Assembly: GCA_001939145.1 (NCBI GenBank)
Contig: LSRX01000185.1
Coordinates: forward strand, 102,205-166,204
Source: Symbiodinium microadriaticum
Taxonomy: Eukaryota; Sar; Dinophyceae; Suessiales; Symbiodiniaceae
DNA: 64,000 bases
Reading direction: 5' to 3'
Part shown: piece after piece, positions 44,501 to 56,776 of the stretch
Layout: the number at the start of each line of letters is the position of its first letter
Position numbering within the stretch: the first letter of the stretch is position 1
Position numbers and translations under genes: made by a program
The notes under the pieces: model-generated
Seen by the model: only the letters and a program-made list of their open reading frames with translations
Database searches by the model: none
What the model was told of the DNA's origin: nothing

Positions 44501-45729
44501 TCCGGCACCAAAACAGATCAGTGGGCTTTACTTGGTGGCCCAGTGCATCGGCCAAAAACCGTGATCAGGTTTCTGCAAGACTGAGACTGCTCGAACCACT
44601 GGCCTAGCGACTGTCTGCCGCACTGAACATGTTTGCGCACTTGCGCAGCCTTTCAGGATGCCCTTAAAACTGTAGATCGTAATCCTAATACTAAAGGACC
44701 TAAACCTCAACCGCAAGGCCACACTCGAAACCATGCCCTCAAAAACTGGATGCAACGGTAGATCCTCGGGCTAATTGCAGGGTTCGCCTACTTTTGTGGC
44801 AGGGTCAATGTTAAAGGCTGACGGAGAAATCGAAATCAAAGTCAGGAATCCAGGATCGAATGCAGGGCAAACACTTTTCGACTCTCGGGTGTTTAGGGTT
44901 TGGGGTTCGCCTCACCAGCCAAGAGCTCCACCTCAACAGTAGCGCCCTGCACCTGGTGTTTGTAGCCAAAATGAGCTGTCAAAGCGTCGTTTCCCTGTGC
45001 GTAGAGTGTGGTGTTTGCGGAGTGCTGTGGAGGTTTGGCATAGGGCTTTTAGAATCCCAAAGCGTAGGATTTGGGGGTCTCCGAGTTGCGGGTCAGTGGA
45101 AGCGCTCTCGCATTCGTAGGGCGAAGATTGGCGTTTCAGGCTGAGTATCCCGAGTCACGGCCCAAAGAGAAAAAACTACCTAAGAAGACTCAATGTTTAG
45201 AAAGATCCTTGCTTTCTTGCATCGTATACACCAAGACTCTAGACACACATAGGTCAACATCTCCTCCACCCTCACCATCCCTCAATCGAAAGCTTGTTCC
45301 CAGCGGTTCTTCAAATCCAGAATGGGACCGTAAGGCTGCAGCATAGGTCTTGGTGGCACATTGTGCTGTAACTCATCAAGGTTTTAAGGGGTCTAGAGGA
45401 ATACCTGCTTCAATGTACTGAGCACAGGGTATGTGCTCTTCGCTTGGTGGCGCTCGCCCCCAACTGAGCAGGCACTCAGCCCAAAGTGCAAACAGCTGCT
45501 CTAGGACCAAGCAGAGGGCAACAACATGAAACCTCTGAAGCCTCCAGAACACCAAAAAAAACTCGAGGCCTTGAATCTCTGAAGCCCAAAAATAAAGCAC
45601 CCACGCCTCTCCGATCCCCACAGGACTGTACCAAAGTACGCATGTACCCTTAAAGCCAAGTGAAGCCTCGGCGTCGGCGAGGCCCTTCAGAGCCTCCTGG
45701 GCGCCCTCCGATGCTTTCAAGGCCACCGA

Positions 45730-45815
45730 CAGCAAAAGGGGCTCTTTTGGGCTCTTTTGGGCGCTTTGGGTTCTTTTGGGTTCTCTTGGGTTCTTTTGGG
45801 TTCTTTTGGGCTAGT
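45730..45815. repeat. 10-bp minisatellite (TTTTGGGTTC-type)
   Basis: About eight imperfect copies of CTTTTGGGTT with G/C variants. On the minus strand a 119-codon frame (45376-45735) starts beside it, with an Ala/Glu-rich helix (ALKASEGAQEALKGLADAEA); I cannot tell whether it is coding. Confidence 0.8.
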
Positions 45816-45955
45816 TTTGGGCACCTCGGGCCTGTTCGTTCGGTTTTGGTCAGACAGAGAGTCTTTGCGCTTTCGGGCTTTCCGCACCTTCAGCACTAGT
45901 TGTACTATCACTGATACTGGTACTGGCACTACTAGCACTACTACTTCGACGCTTC

Positions 45956-45987
45956 AGCTGCTGCTGCTGCTACTACTACTACTACTG

Positions 45988-46020
<33 letters not shown>

Positions 46021-46042
46021 CTACTCCTACTCCTACTACTAA
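45956..46042. repeat. (CTG)n / (CTA)n trinucleotide repeat
   Basis: CTG units pass into CTA and then CTC/CTA units. Frames through it encode poly-Leu and are not genes. Confidence 0.9.
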
Positions 46043-46451
46043 GTTACCACTGCAGTGCTCCTGCTCCGACTGCTGGAGCTGCTGCGGATGGTAATCGCGA
46101 GGAGACAAGGAATACGAAGAAATCCCAAGCCTAGCATCGCTCCTTTCGAACCCTACGCCCCAGGACCTAAGCCCTAAGGCCTACGCCCTGCAACCACAAG
46201 ATGCACATCCCTTACTTGAGGGTCGACATAAGAACTAACAATAGTAGCAATAATAAAACAACAATAGCAATATCAATCATCATAGTAGTAATAAGCAATA
46301 CGAGTAATACGTATAGTTATGACCTTGAAAAAACTCTCTAAAGCTCCAGACGAAGAAGCCTCGGGGTCTGAGAAGCGGCAGCGGGCAGAGATGGGACCTT
46401 CGCGAGGTTTCTGCAGTTTGTTTTGCTACGGCTTTCCAAAGAGTTTCGGGT

Positions 46452-47054
46452 TTAGGCTGAGAGTTTCGGGTTCAGGGCATGCAGTAAAATTGTACATAAA
46501 GGTTGGGGGGCTTTATGTGGTTTTTTCCGGGATTGTTTTGCGGCTTTGGGCTCTGCGGACTCAGACCGCGGGCTTTCAAGCTCTCGCCTACTCGGACTTT
46601 CAAGGGTCCTAGTCCTGGTTTTGGGGGTTTGCTGTTTGTGGACCAAAGCTTTGGAGGGGGCAGGTCGCTGCCGGGAGGGAACGCTGCAAAAGCCCAGTGC
46701 ATTTTTGACGTGCGGAACACCGCTGAGCATCACAACAACAAGCCACCTTTCTTCTTTTCCTATAAAGCATAGCTTCACTTGACTCATGTACCAAGGCTCC
46801 CTGATCCAGGAATTGTCTGGATAGACTGAGCGAGCCATTGCTACAAACTGTTGCAATTACAACCCAATCCCTTTATGCTGTTCCAACCCTTGACGGAGGC
46901 GAGGCAACTGGGATTCAACCGTCCGCAGTTCGCCCCCGATCTTCCGCAGTAGGTGCCCGGCGCTCTTCCTCCTCTTCTTCCTCTTCCTAACGTAGGTGCT
47001 CAGATTTTGGAGCTCTTGAAGGCTTTTGGTCCGACTATTCAGGGGCGTTTTCAA
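46452..47054 (-). CDS. Two abutting ORFs in one frame, unknown protein
   Basis: The first part (47054 to 46857, 65 codons) is basic and helical (KSLQELQNLSTYVRKRKKRR, then LRTVESQLPRLRQGLEQHKG) and ends at TAA. The same frame continues for 134 codons starting near 46856 (MARSVYPDNSWIREPWYMSQ, then VKLCFIGKEERWLVVVMLSG). The natural composition on both sides suggests one disrupted gene or the 3' end of one gene beside another. No motif recognised. Confidence 0.28.
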
Positions 47055-47753
47055 ACGTAGCCACCTCTGGTCTGAACCCTCAAACCCTGATGGCCCACAC
47101 CTTTACGCTAAGCCAAAAGCCGCACCTGAACTTAAGACGTACATGATGCAAGGGACAACTTGCTAGCCCCGCCAGCTTTGGTTTGGGGTTAATGGCTTTG
47201 CACTCTCGGGCGTAGCTTTGGGTTTGAGAGATAACGGGTCATGGGCTTCGAAATGCGTCTTGGCGAGTAGTCTGTATCTTCTCGTGTTTGGGTGTTAAGT
47301 CGTGATGCGAGGGTTTAGGATTTCGGGTTTTGGACGCCGTGCGCCTTGAATTCCAGTGGCCGAAGTCATTGTCCGTAAAACCCTGTCCTTAAACCGTGTA
47401 GCACCCCAAACCTGACGACCGCTGCCTGATCTTCGTCTTCCGCTCCCTCCTTGCGCAGAGTTTGGGATTCTCATCCGCAGCAGGTAAAGAAGTGAAAGCA
47501 ACTATAGAAAAAAGCGGCAGCAACAAGCTCATATAAAGCACGTGAGTTAGCCATTTCCAGGCAATGTCTGTCGCACGTAGGTTCTTGTTTAAGGATTTGG
47601 GAATTCGGGCCACTCAGCTTCCTAGCAGGAGCATGTTAGCTGACTTTCGCAGGCTAACTATGCTGTACAATGTAAGCCTTAATGTAAGCGGCAGAACCAC
47701 AGTAAGACACGCAATTATACACACATAGATAGCGGGACACTTAGAAACACAAA

Positions 47754-48285
47754 AGCATACCTACACCCACCCACNACCCACCCACCCATCCACCATGCAC
47801 GCTTACATACGTGCAAACATAGGTACATGTGCACAGGCAAAGATGCGTACTCTCGTACAGGTACATCCGTACATTCGTGAATACTTCCAGGTCCATCCAT
47901 CCATCCATCTGTTTATCCGCTGGACCATCCGTTCTTGCACACATACATATATACATATAGATACATAGATACATACATACATGCATATAGGTATAGACAT
48001 GTATGTGACAATGTATGTATATATGTATGTATGTATGTATGTCTGGAGGCATACAAAATCACATACGTACACATACACATGTTCATACGTACATAAGCGC
48101 ATGCACACATGCGCACATACATGCAGACAAGCATGCATGGGCACATGCATGCATGCGCCTACATACATACATGCATACATTGACATGCAAACTAAACGTA
48201 TTTACATACATACGTACGTAAGTGGGTACATATGTACGTACATGCGTATGTGAGGTGACATGTGCACACACCGCCGTGCATGCAC
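47754..48285. repeat. Degenerate (CATA)n/(CCCA)n microsatellite with one N
   Basis: Four-base ACAT/GTAC/TGCA words for about 500 bases with an N at 47775. All six frames are open, giving spurious Cys/Tyr/Met/His-rich ORFs. Confidence 0.85.
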
Positions 48286-51200
48286 ACGAAGCATGTTAGC
48301 AGCAAATGCATATCAAGAAGAATACCGACTTGAGAACATACAGTCGCGTTTATCGGTTCATTGGATGACTATCCTTTGTGGTAGCCATACAGGAAAGAAA
48401 AGCATCCCTTTTCTGCAAGCAAATGTTCGAGACGTTCCGGCTCTTGCCAAACAGCAGCACGCCAGTTGCTTGACCATGAGCATGGTGCTCTACTTGTGTT
48501 TAAGGGCACCTGTGATGAAGTGAATGTTGAGGTTCCTGTATTGCTGTTTACAAGCTGGGCTATCCTGTAAGAAGCCGTAGAAACATCAGAAACACCGCGA
48601 GACAACCGATTACACACCAACAGAGCTACGTGGAACCGTGCTCGGAGGCTTGTGGCTGTGATGACGCAGGGCTCTTCCTCTATCGTATCCCGGTCACAGC
48701 AACATGAAGACTCAAAGCGTCTAGTTCTTATCTGCGAAAGAGATTTGGGAGTTCAATGGTCAGACATGAACGTGAACCCTGAAACCCAAAAGCTAAGATC
48801 CGACACCTCCAATGCGATCCTTTTCAAGCCGTTTGCCTAGGAATATTCCTGAACACGCTTACCTACAGCACACCATCAAGCCCTCACTAAACCTTTGGAA
48901 TACCATTCCCGAACGACTCCTACTTCTACAGCCCGAAGATACAACTACCGGCTTCCGACAAAGGCTCTGTTGGGTTCTAAAGCAGGGGGTGTGTAGGGTT
49001 GGATGAAGGTTCAGATTTCTAATTTCCCTCTCAGATGGGGTTCCAAAAAGTTTCTTTCTTTGGTGGGGTTCAATAGAGCCTCGAGGGGTTCTAACTTCTC
49101 TGTCCTCCCAGGGGTCTGGGTCCGTTTGTGCACCAACTCACTTTTCGGTTCGATGCAGCCGAGAAGCAGCCGGGCAAGGGTTTGGGAGAGTTGCACCGGT
49201 AGTTACATCACTGAGGACCCAAGCTAGAGTCTAGAGGTGGTAATCAATGGAAAACATGAAGCGAAGAGTCGGCAGTGAGTCAACACTATCGATGTTAAAC
49301 CGCAAGTGCTTTTTCCCCGTAGGTCCTTGTTCCCGAATTGTTGAACCTCAAACTCCAAACACCAACCCAGCCGTGCGTATGCTAAGCTGCAATTCCGCAC
49401 CCTCGGCCCGGCTGCAAACTTCAGCCTACCATTGCGATTGCGTCTGCGTCAGCATTCCGAGAAAGCATCGCGCTTTCTGACACCTGAGCGGTTGAGACAG
49501 GACCCCCGCAACAAAGGATTATCCCTAGATCCTCAAAAAACCTATGAAGGGATCCTTCATGCTGTGTAACGTCTTTTGCCAAACAAAGGGGTTTGCGACT
49601 CTCTGAGGCCTCCTTGCAAAACGAACATGAAAAAAGGAGTCTGAGTTCTTTGACAACTCGGCTGCTGCTCTGACTGCGAGCTAAGCCCACACTGATGATA
49701 TTCCATCATCGGCGTATAGAGCTACGCTGTAATATAATGCCCCTCTGCCCTCAAACCTTAATCGAGCTATTAAAGCCAGTACATCAAGCCACGCTACACT
49801 CATCTACAACTACAGTGCCGAAGTGTGGGTCCTTTTCAAGCCACAGCAGGGGCTGTAATATACGGGCCTGAATACTTAGAACAGGGTTGGGTGGAAATTG
49901 TGGCTTAGAAATGTGGTCATCGCTAGGGAGTATGATTGCTGGTTTTCAGCCCCCAGGACGTATTGCGCTTTCACTAATGCCAGAAGGTTGCAACCCTGGC
50001 GGGCCAGGCTTGCAAAAGCTTGCTCGCAGACTGCTGTGTCGTGTCAACACGGTCTACTCCGCATGGAAGAATCCCTGGTCGTGCTCCCCGGCCCCGAGCA
50101 GATCAACCTGCAATAAATAAATTTGGATGTAGGTTTAGGGTGTTTGGGTTCAGGAGTAATGGCATTCAATACACACCGAAGGGTATGAAAGGTCGTACTG
50201 TACTATATGCTCAGACCCAGCTACTGTGAGCGATAGCCGCGGAACCCTGAAGGTGTGCAGGGGCTGTCCGAGGCCGTGGCCGTGCGGCTAGAGAGCTCCA
50301 AGATCTCTCCTGTCCAGTTGACAAAGGTTTGAATGAATCCCAAAGCCCTCAACCCTAAAAGACCATCCATCGGATGGGGCTGGAAATCTCGTTCAAAAGC
50401 CTGCAGCCTTGATTCAGCATTCCAAACAAACCCATACGCTTGAGACGTGCAGATCAGTGTGCCAAGTTGGGCTGCTGACGAAGCATGTCACGGCTCTTGG
50501 CATGAAGAGTTGCCCTAAGTCAAACGAAGTCCTGACGTATTTCGATGCTTGGCCGGTGTTATCGTTAGCCAAACATGTTTCTGAGATACGCAAGTTTTCT
50601 GAAGGTATTTTTTGCAACCGATTTCGGCCCCGTGCACACTCCCAAGCTTGGTTCTCAGTATAGTCCTCCATCGCTCGTGTGAATAACATACCCCGTGAGC
50701 CATGTTCGAAGTATAGCTGCGGCTCAAAATATACCGAGGCGAGGCACCGGTATCGGTGGACGAGCCCCAGGAAGCACAGCAAACCTTGTGACAAACCCTA
50801 CAGCCCCGAAGTCCTGAGTGGCGCCGAGCTGTGCGCAAAGGGATCTGAGGTCCTTCAAAAGCCCAGGACAATCTACCCTCAATCCACTGAAGGCTTCCGT
50901 TTGAAGGTTTTGGGAGTTGGAGACTTCAAGGAATTCTCGGATTTTTTCGATGGGGCTGGGCCCTGGGGCCGACTGGTTCAGGTAGTGGGATGTCGGGGCG
51001 TGCGGGCAGCTTTGCCCCTGTGAAAAAACGAAGATGACAAGAGCTTCGGATGGCTCACATGACAGCTACTTCCTTGTCCAGCTTCCAAGGCAGAAATTGA
51101 GATTCAAAAACGTGGAGTTGCACAGAATCGGTGGAGGTACAGTATCCAGTATTTTTAGCTCGATCACAGCGAAGTTCAACCACGCTTGACTTCAACTCAT

Positions 51201-52231
51201 TTGCAGAGCCCGTATACACCGTATCCACAGCAATCTACGTCTTTGTCTTGTTTCATCTCTTCTTCTACACAACTGTTCTTCCGATTTAAGCGTCGCTCGT
51301 GCGTCCCAGAAGGAATATGCAAGGATCCGAACATAGAAAACTGCCATATGACATACTTGAACATGCATGGTGCGGCGCGTGTGTGCGTATGTGTTTGAGA
51401 ACTCCACATGCATGAGCTTGACCCATCAGCTTCTGCCTAGGATCCTAGACCCCCCCCCCGCTTTTTTAACCTCAAATTTTGAAGCCTAAATCCTATACCG
51501 CCTTTACCTTACTAGCCTGATGTACCTTGTGAAAACTCCAAAACTCCTACACCCTGCGGACCCGCAGGCTTTACATACCCTGCAGCCGTAAGGCAGCTTT
51601 AACGCTGTTCGGGTTCGGTCAGACTAGTTACTCGCTTTTGGGTACCAATATAGGGACTGTGAGGGGACATTAGTTTTGCTTAGTCCAACCCCCCTAGAAA
51701 GTAAGTCCCAAAAAAACCAAACCCTACAGCGAGCCGCCGAAAAGAAGCATCGAACCGCTTCGGAGCCAGTCCTCGGCCATGGCGATCTCCTCGCCATGGG
51801 CGGACAAGAAGAGTGAGAGGTAGGCCTGGACCTGTCCACTGCTGCTTGGGTTGAAAAAGGCTTTAGGGTTTAAAGGACTCCGGGCTTCGAATTCTGGACC
51901 TGTCCAATGCTGCTTGGGATAAAAGGTTCTAGGGTTTAAAGGACTCCGGGCTTGAAATTTGTGGCTTTGAAATCCGCATGGCGTCTTTTGGGTGTTAGGG
52001 GGGGTTCGGATGCAGGGCTTTGCGGGGCTTGCTGTGCTGGAAGTGTCGGGTCTGGAAGTCGACCTTGTCTAAGTCGGGCTCTGGTTGAAGGTCAGATCCC
52101 GATGACAGAGCGGATGGATGATTGGGGCAACTGCGTGGGCACCCGAGTTCCAACACCCATAGACCTTAATGCCTGAAGGTCGACATCAAGCTTTGCCGTT
52201 TGCCCATATTTGAGTTAAGGGGGCGGAAGGG
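48286..52231. other. Gene-poor stretch with unassigned ORFs
   Basis: The most protein-like frame is minus 50414-50794 (126 codons, with ACNRLQK-style basic and acidic mixtures such as FTRAMEDYTENQAWECARGR). It has no recognisable domain. A telomere-like word cluster is sparse here. Confidence 0.35.
51828..51963. repeat. 68-bp direct tandem duplication
   Basis: GGACCTGTCCA...TGCTGCTTGGG through AGGGTTTAAAGGACTCCGGG is repeated at 51828 and 51896 with a few differences. Confidence 0.8.
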
Positions 52232-52552
52232 CTACGGCCACGACGGGGCATCCAACATCACCTCGTAGTGTAAGACTAAGAGCAGTCTGAGGGCATATGA
52301 TCCACGAACACTACATCCTTCGTCATGACTTTTAAAGAAGCAAACTATCACGCCATCTGGAAGCGTCTGTGGGCTTTCTTCGATCAAAATACCTTCTTCG
52401 CCTGTAACCAGAAACCTTCCGTCCGACACTGCACAGACAGGCCAAGCCCTGAAATCGCAGGCGCACAAGACCGCAGATCCCGAATCTGATGCAGCGACAC
52501 ATGTTGATAGCGACGGCGGAGATACCTGCTCATCTTTCACGACGTGGTCACC
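52232..52552 (-). CDS. Candidate 3' exon or small gene, unknown
   Basis: About 105 codons ending at TAG (52232). The peptide is natural-looking, with a beta-rich stretch (AVSDGRFLVTGEEGILIEES) and a hydrophobic tail (ALRLLLVLHYEVMLDAPSWP). Just upstream, another minus frame (52537-52788) also reads well (LRKLLIDNGAVILQKHDEIM), offset by one phase, so a splice or frameshift between them is possible. Plus-strand frames overlap (52636-53037) and cannot be excluded. Confidence 0.3.
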   Translation of the reverse strand, partial: GDHVVKDEQVSPPSLSTCVAASDSGSAVLCACDFRAWPVCAVSDGRFLVTGEEGILIEESPQTLPDGVIVCFFKSHDEGCSVRGSYALRLLLVLHYEVMLDAPSWP

Positions 52553-53118
52553 ATAATCTCGTCATGTTTTTGCAGTATCACTGCGCCATTATCAATAAGC
52601 AGCTTCCTCAACCAACGCCCAAAACTTGAACCCTTTTGCAACAGGCTTCGCACTTCGCCTGGGTCGGACAGCACCCACAGAAGCCAAACCTTGAACCCGA
52701 AGCACCATTTCCATTCTCGCCCGAAAAAAGAAAGGGAGACCTCATCGGCGAAGTGCGATTTGGACATGTGGTGCTGGAAGAACTCCAAGCCTGTCGTAAG
52801 AGGATTCGGGGCCTTGGAGTTCTTGGAGTTTCTGAGAAGAGAAAGCCGCGCAAGGCAGGACCTGATTGCGAGAAGTCAAAGGGCTTTTTGAGGCTTTGGG
52901 ATCCTTGGCTTCCTCGCTTCTCAAGGCCTCGAACCGGAATGTTCAAGAACGATGGAATTCCGGCTCGGCTCGATCTCTTCATTCAAGCTGTTTACCTCTA
53001 TGTCGACACCCCTCGCCGACAAACACACGTGCCTTAAGCCGAACATCTTGAACCCGACCACCCGAACTGGAATGGAATGACACGGCTCAAAGCCCCAAAG
53101 CCGTCAAACTGGATATGG

Positions 53119-53227
53119 AACCCTTAGTGATTAGACAAGTGGACTAGGGTGTGCAGGTCGTTGAACTTATCGTTATAAGTTATACTTGGGAGACTTTCAT
53201 GGCGAATACTAGTGATACAGGCCCCTT
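53119..53227. mobile_element. MITE-like element, family A (diverged)
   Basis: The left end CCCTTAGTGATTAG and right end CACTAGTGATACAGGCCCCTT-like sequence are roughly inverted and match the GGGGCCTTAATCATTAG terminus of the copy at 55357. Confidence 0.45.
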
Positions 53228-53589
53228 AATGTAAAAAGAACCGAAGCGTTAAGACAAACATCCTAAGAGTGAACCCCACGCTCAAAGACGCGCGCCCCAA
53301 ACCTCTACTCCGTGCAAGCTCGGAACTTCTGAAGCCCTGGATTCAGCAGAAAGCCCTCGTGTAGAAACGTGAGTCACTCGCTCGCAGTGTTCAGCAGACA
53401 AGGATTTGTAACATACACCCCATACAGTAGAATCCTGATGATAAGGATCCCCAAACCAGGAAACCCAAAGTGTAAGAACCTCCCCCCCGGCTTAGTTTCT
53501 GTTTGTTCGACTTACGGCTTTGCGCTCTCAGGGTTTAGCAGCAGCATTTGTGGGGCAACTAAGCTCATTTCTGCCCCCCATCTGCTCTC

Positions 53590-53625
53590 CTAAACCCTAA
53601 ACCCCTAAAACCCTAAACCCTAAAT
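53590..53625. repeat. Interstitial telomere-like run (CCCTAAA)n
   Basis: CCTAAACCCTAAACCCCTAA and variants. A TTTAGGG-orientation cluster follows at 53743-53800. Confidence 0.8.
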
Positions 53626-53989
53626 AGGGCCATTTAAGGCTCACTTGTGTCCCCCTCTGCTTAGCCCCCGTCCTGCTCGCAGTTCATCCACGTCTCCATT
53701 GGCCAGGGGTCCCAGCTCCTCCACGCGGTGCGTTCTGAACCGGGTTTCGGGTTTAGGGCTTAGGGTTTTGGGGTTTTAGGGCTTAGGGTTTAAGGTTTCA
53801 GGGGCTTTCAGGGGCGATGCTGACACGAAAACAGCAAGACTTCTGGCAATAGGAATATCAATACCTGCTGACGACGAGTGTAGTGAGACTACTCCTCATG
53901 ATGTGAGCATCAGACGAATGAATGATGACACACACTACCAAACGTAACTGTCAGCTTCCGCCTATGGACAGCCCTTTTCGTGATCTTAC

Positions 53990-54128
53990 CTACTAAGAGC
54001 CTGCGGTTGGAACAGGGACTCAAGAACAGAGAGGATAGGGAGTGCAGGGCTGCCGGGTCATGGATACTTAGGATCCACCTGAAAGCCCGTTTTAGCAGCC
54101 ACTGCTTGCCGAAAGCCTTGAGCTCCAT
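53990..54128 (-). CDS. Candidate first exon beside a MITE, unknown protein
   Basis: The ATG at 54128 opens MELKAFGKQWLLKRAFRWIL, then DPAALHSLSSLFLSPCSNRR, ending at TAGTAG with GTAAGA following. The start codon lies within three bases of the end of the family-B MITE (54131-54276), so the element may now form its upstream region. No family recognised. Confidence 0.38.
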
Positions 54129-54130
54129 AT

Positions 54131-54276
54131 GGGTAGTTCTCTAAATCAGGGTCCCTTCTTAGGTCCCCAAAATAGTACGGCCATATCAGAGTCCCTTCTT
54201 AGGTCCCCAAAATAGTACGTACGGCACCCTTATGAAAAGGATCCTAAAAAGGGGGCCCTAATTTAGAGAACTACCC
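54131..54276 (-). mobile_element. MITE-like element, family B copy 2
   Basis: GGGTAGTTCTCTAAATCAGG at the left and CTAATTTAGAGAACTACCC at the right are inverted. In reverse complement it aligns with 42604-42720. It carries an internal direct duplication (GTCCCTTCTTAGGTCCCCAA twice). Confidence 0.8.
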
Positions 54277-54640
54277 AATATCCTCGGCTCCAGACAGGTT
54301 TCGGAGCCCTGCCTCAATGGCAAGGTGCACGCCACTTGGGGTCTGCGCCTTCAAATGCTGCAATGCCTTCAAGGATCGGGTCCGGAGAGGCAGCTTCAGG
54401 CCCTGCTGTTTGGATGTCGTCTCTGCACGATTCCGCTTCGTGGAGGGCTGGGGTTCTGGAATGCAAGCAGAGGCAAAAGCCTTACAGCCTCCAATCCTCA
54501 AAACGTACTACTCCTGGCCACCCGGCTCCCAAGGGACCCGAGGGAAGTATGAATCGAGGCACTCCACCTGCCCCGACTCCAAGCCTAGAGCGACTAAGAC
54601 GCTTGGGCTCTAAATCCCCAAACCTGGGAGTATTTTTCGG

Positions 54641-54698
54641 AGCTTTAAGCATTAGAACAGGGTTCCCAAAACCCTATTCTAACTAGACAGGCCCCTAC
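54641..54698. mobile_element. MITE-like element, family A (short)
   Basis: ATTAGAACAGGGTT and AACCCTATTCTAA form a near-perfect hairpin, flanked outward by CTTTAAGC and GGCCCCTAC. The terminus matches other family-A copies. Confidence 0.65.
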
Positions 54699-55356
54699 AA
54701 GGACCCCCTCGCTGGCCCGCCTTGTCGAAAAGCCGCTTTCGCAGCAGCCGCTGGAATGGGAGACCTGGCAGATTTAGGGTTTCCGAGCTTTGAGTAAGGG
54801 CAAGTAAGGCTTTTTGCTGAAGGTTGTGGGGCTTGATGGTTTCAATTGGCTTTTGCTGGGATTCTGCGGTTTGGGGTGCAAGTCATTCGGTCTGTAGGTT
54901 TGCATTCCTTGGAGTGGAGTGTAAACAAAGAACACACCCAAAGCCCAATAATGCAAAGCTCTCCTTGCCTAAGCACTTCCCTGTGTGCGTGTGTGCAATC
55001 GGGGCCATCCGGGCTTCTGAATCCAGTCAACGAAGCCGCAGAGCGTGTTCGCCCTGCCTGACCCGAGACGCCGAAGCCAGCAGACCCTACTGCAACCAAT
55101 TGCAAGCGGATTTTGTCCACGGCCAGCCGCCGGATGACATGAATGGTTCAAGAGTCCGAGGGGACCGGTCGCAGCAGCGCTCCCCCTGTCCCAAGCCGAT
55201 GTCCGTGTTACCTACAAAGAGTTACAGGAATAGGGTTTCCTACTGAAGAACAGAACAAGGACGACCCTTCACCGAAACACGCTGAACCCAAAGCACCCCC
55301 TGACTAGATGCAAGCCCCTAAATCCTGAAAGCCCCGCTTCAGGGGCTTAAACAAGG

Positions 55357-55462
55357 TAGGGGCCTTAATCATTAGAATAGGCTTTTTGGGAATATATTCT
55401 ACAATAATAAATATTATAAGGAACCCCTCAAAAGAAGCACAGGTCATTATCCAGGCCCCTTA
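55357..55462. mobile_element. MITE-like element, family A
   Basis: Left TAGGGGCCTTAATCATTAGA; right end reads, in reverse complement, TAAGGGGCCTGGATAATG. AT-rich interior without ORF. TA at both edges suggests a TA target site. Confidence 0.65.
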
Positions 55463-56776
55463 TCTTAGTCTGCCGAAGCTTTTCAAGCTCCGGGCGCGCG
55501 AGCCGCCTTCCGAGAGTTCGCTTCTCGCGTCTGCCTGGAGGGTCTCGAGCAAGGAGGGCCGGCCAGGAAGCCTTGGCGAGGGGCTCGGAGGCTTTCGGGG
55601 CGTTGATGTTCGTCAGTTCGTTAGGATTTAGGGGTTTAGGCTTTAGGGTTTGGGGTTCAAGGGTTTCAGAGGTTTGGGGTTTTCAAACCTTTTACACATA
55701 CAAAGCTGGCTACTACGCGAACAATTTGGACCAAAACAGGGCCCAAAGCCCAGCAGATCGGGTCTTCTTGCGAGCTGTTCCCTGCTTTTGTGGGGTGGGC
55801 GTGTGCTTTGTTTCTTGGGGTTTCGGGTTCACAGCTGTGTCGCGTCTCGGGGTCTCCAAAGTCGGCAGAGCCAGTAACTTGAAGACTGAAGACTTGCTAA
55901 TATGACCTGATGCCTGCTCTGGGCTGTGCAGGGTTCGCTGGGCAGACAGCGGGTGCCCCAAAAAGCATGGAAACACACGTCAAGAGCATCTGCAACAGGC
56001 GCAGCCTCTGCAACCAGGGAAGCTTCGACCACCAAGGGTGTATCCCGGCTATCGTTTTGAGATACCCACCTGATTGAGGCCCTGGGATTCCAGAGTGATT
56101 GGGGGCTCAGGGTCTGGAGTTCGGAGTTTTTTTTTCCTCCCACGTAGCAAGGACGAGCCAGTTTGGGGTTTAAGGGCGGGGGGGATGCCACCCACATGGC
56201 GCAGCGCCTGGATCATTACCATCCCTGCATGCAGTCGATGCTCAAATCTCGGCCCTCTACCTGCGTCGCAAGCCCACTCACAAATCTAACGCCCTACGAA
56301 CCCCAAACGTTCACCCTCGCCCCCTCCTCCTCCCCGAAACTCCGTGACAAAAACACTTTGCCTACTTTGCGTGCCATGTGGCTCCTTCCCTTTGGCTTCC
56401 TCCTTAGGCAGGGAGGGCAACCACGAGGTCAATAAAACCGCGGCTGGTTCGTGGCTCCACCGGAACAAGACTCAGGGGAAGAAAGCCTGCAGGCCCCTTT
56501 CTTCGTCTTGGAGTCTTGGCATAGCACAAGGTCAGTTGAACTGTAGCCTCTTTGACATCGGGGCCGTAGAAACCATCTCTGGGACTTCACAAGGTGCTCA
56601 GGGAAACAACCCGCCTTTATAAGGACCCTGAGTTCTGGTATGACAGCGCCGAGCAGTAAACTGTCGAATACCATGTCCGTTCATAAAGTTTAAGCGGGTG
56701 TTTTTTGCGTTTTGGGTCAGGTAGGGCCGTTCACAAGTCATAAAGGCACCCTGGCCGACACTGTTCTTAAAGTTAT

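Noticed and set aside
43842-44555. 237-codon ORF spanning the N gap
   Set aside because: It runs through CA repeats and Ns; the frame is meaningless.
45757-46134. Poly-Leu ORF
   Set aside because: Trinucleotide repeat translation.
47715-48271. Cys/Met/Tyr-rich and His/Thr-rich ORFs
   Set aside because: Degenerate tetranucleotide repeat translated in every frame.
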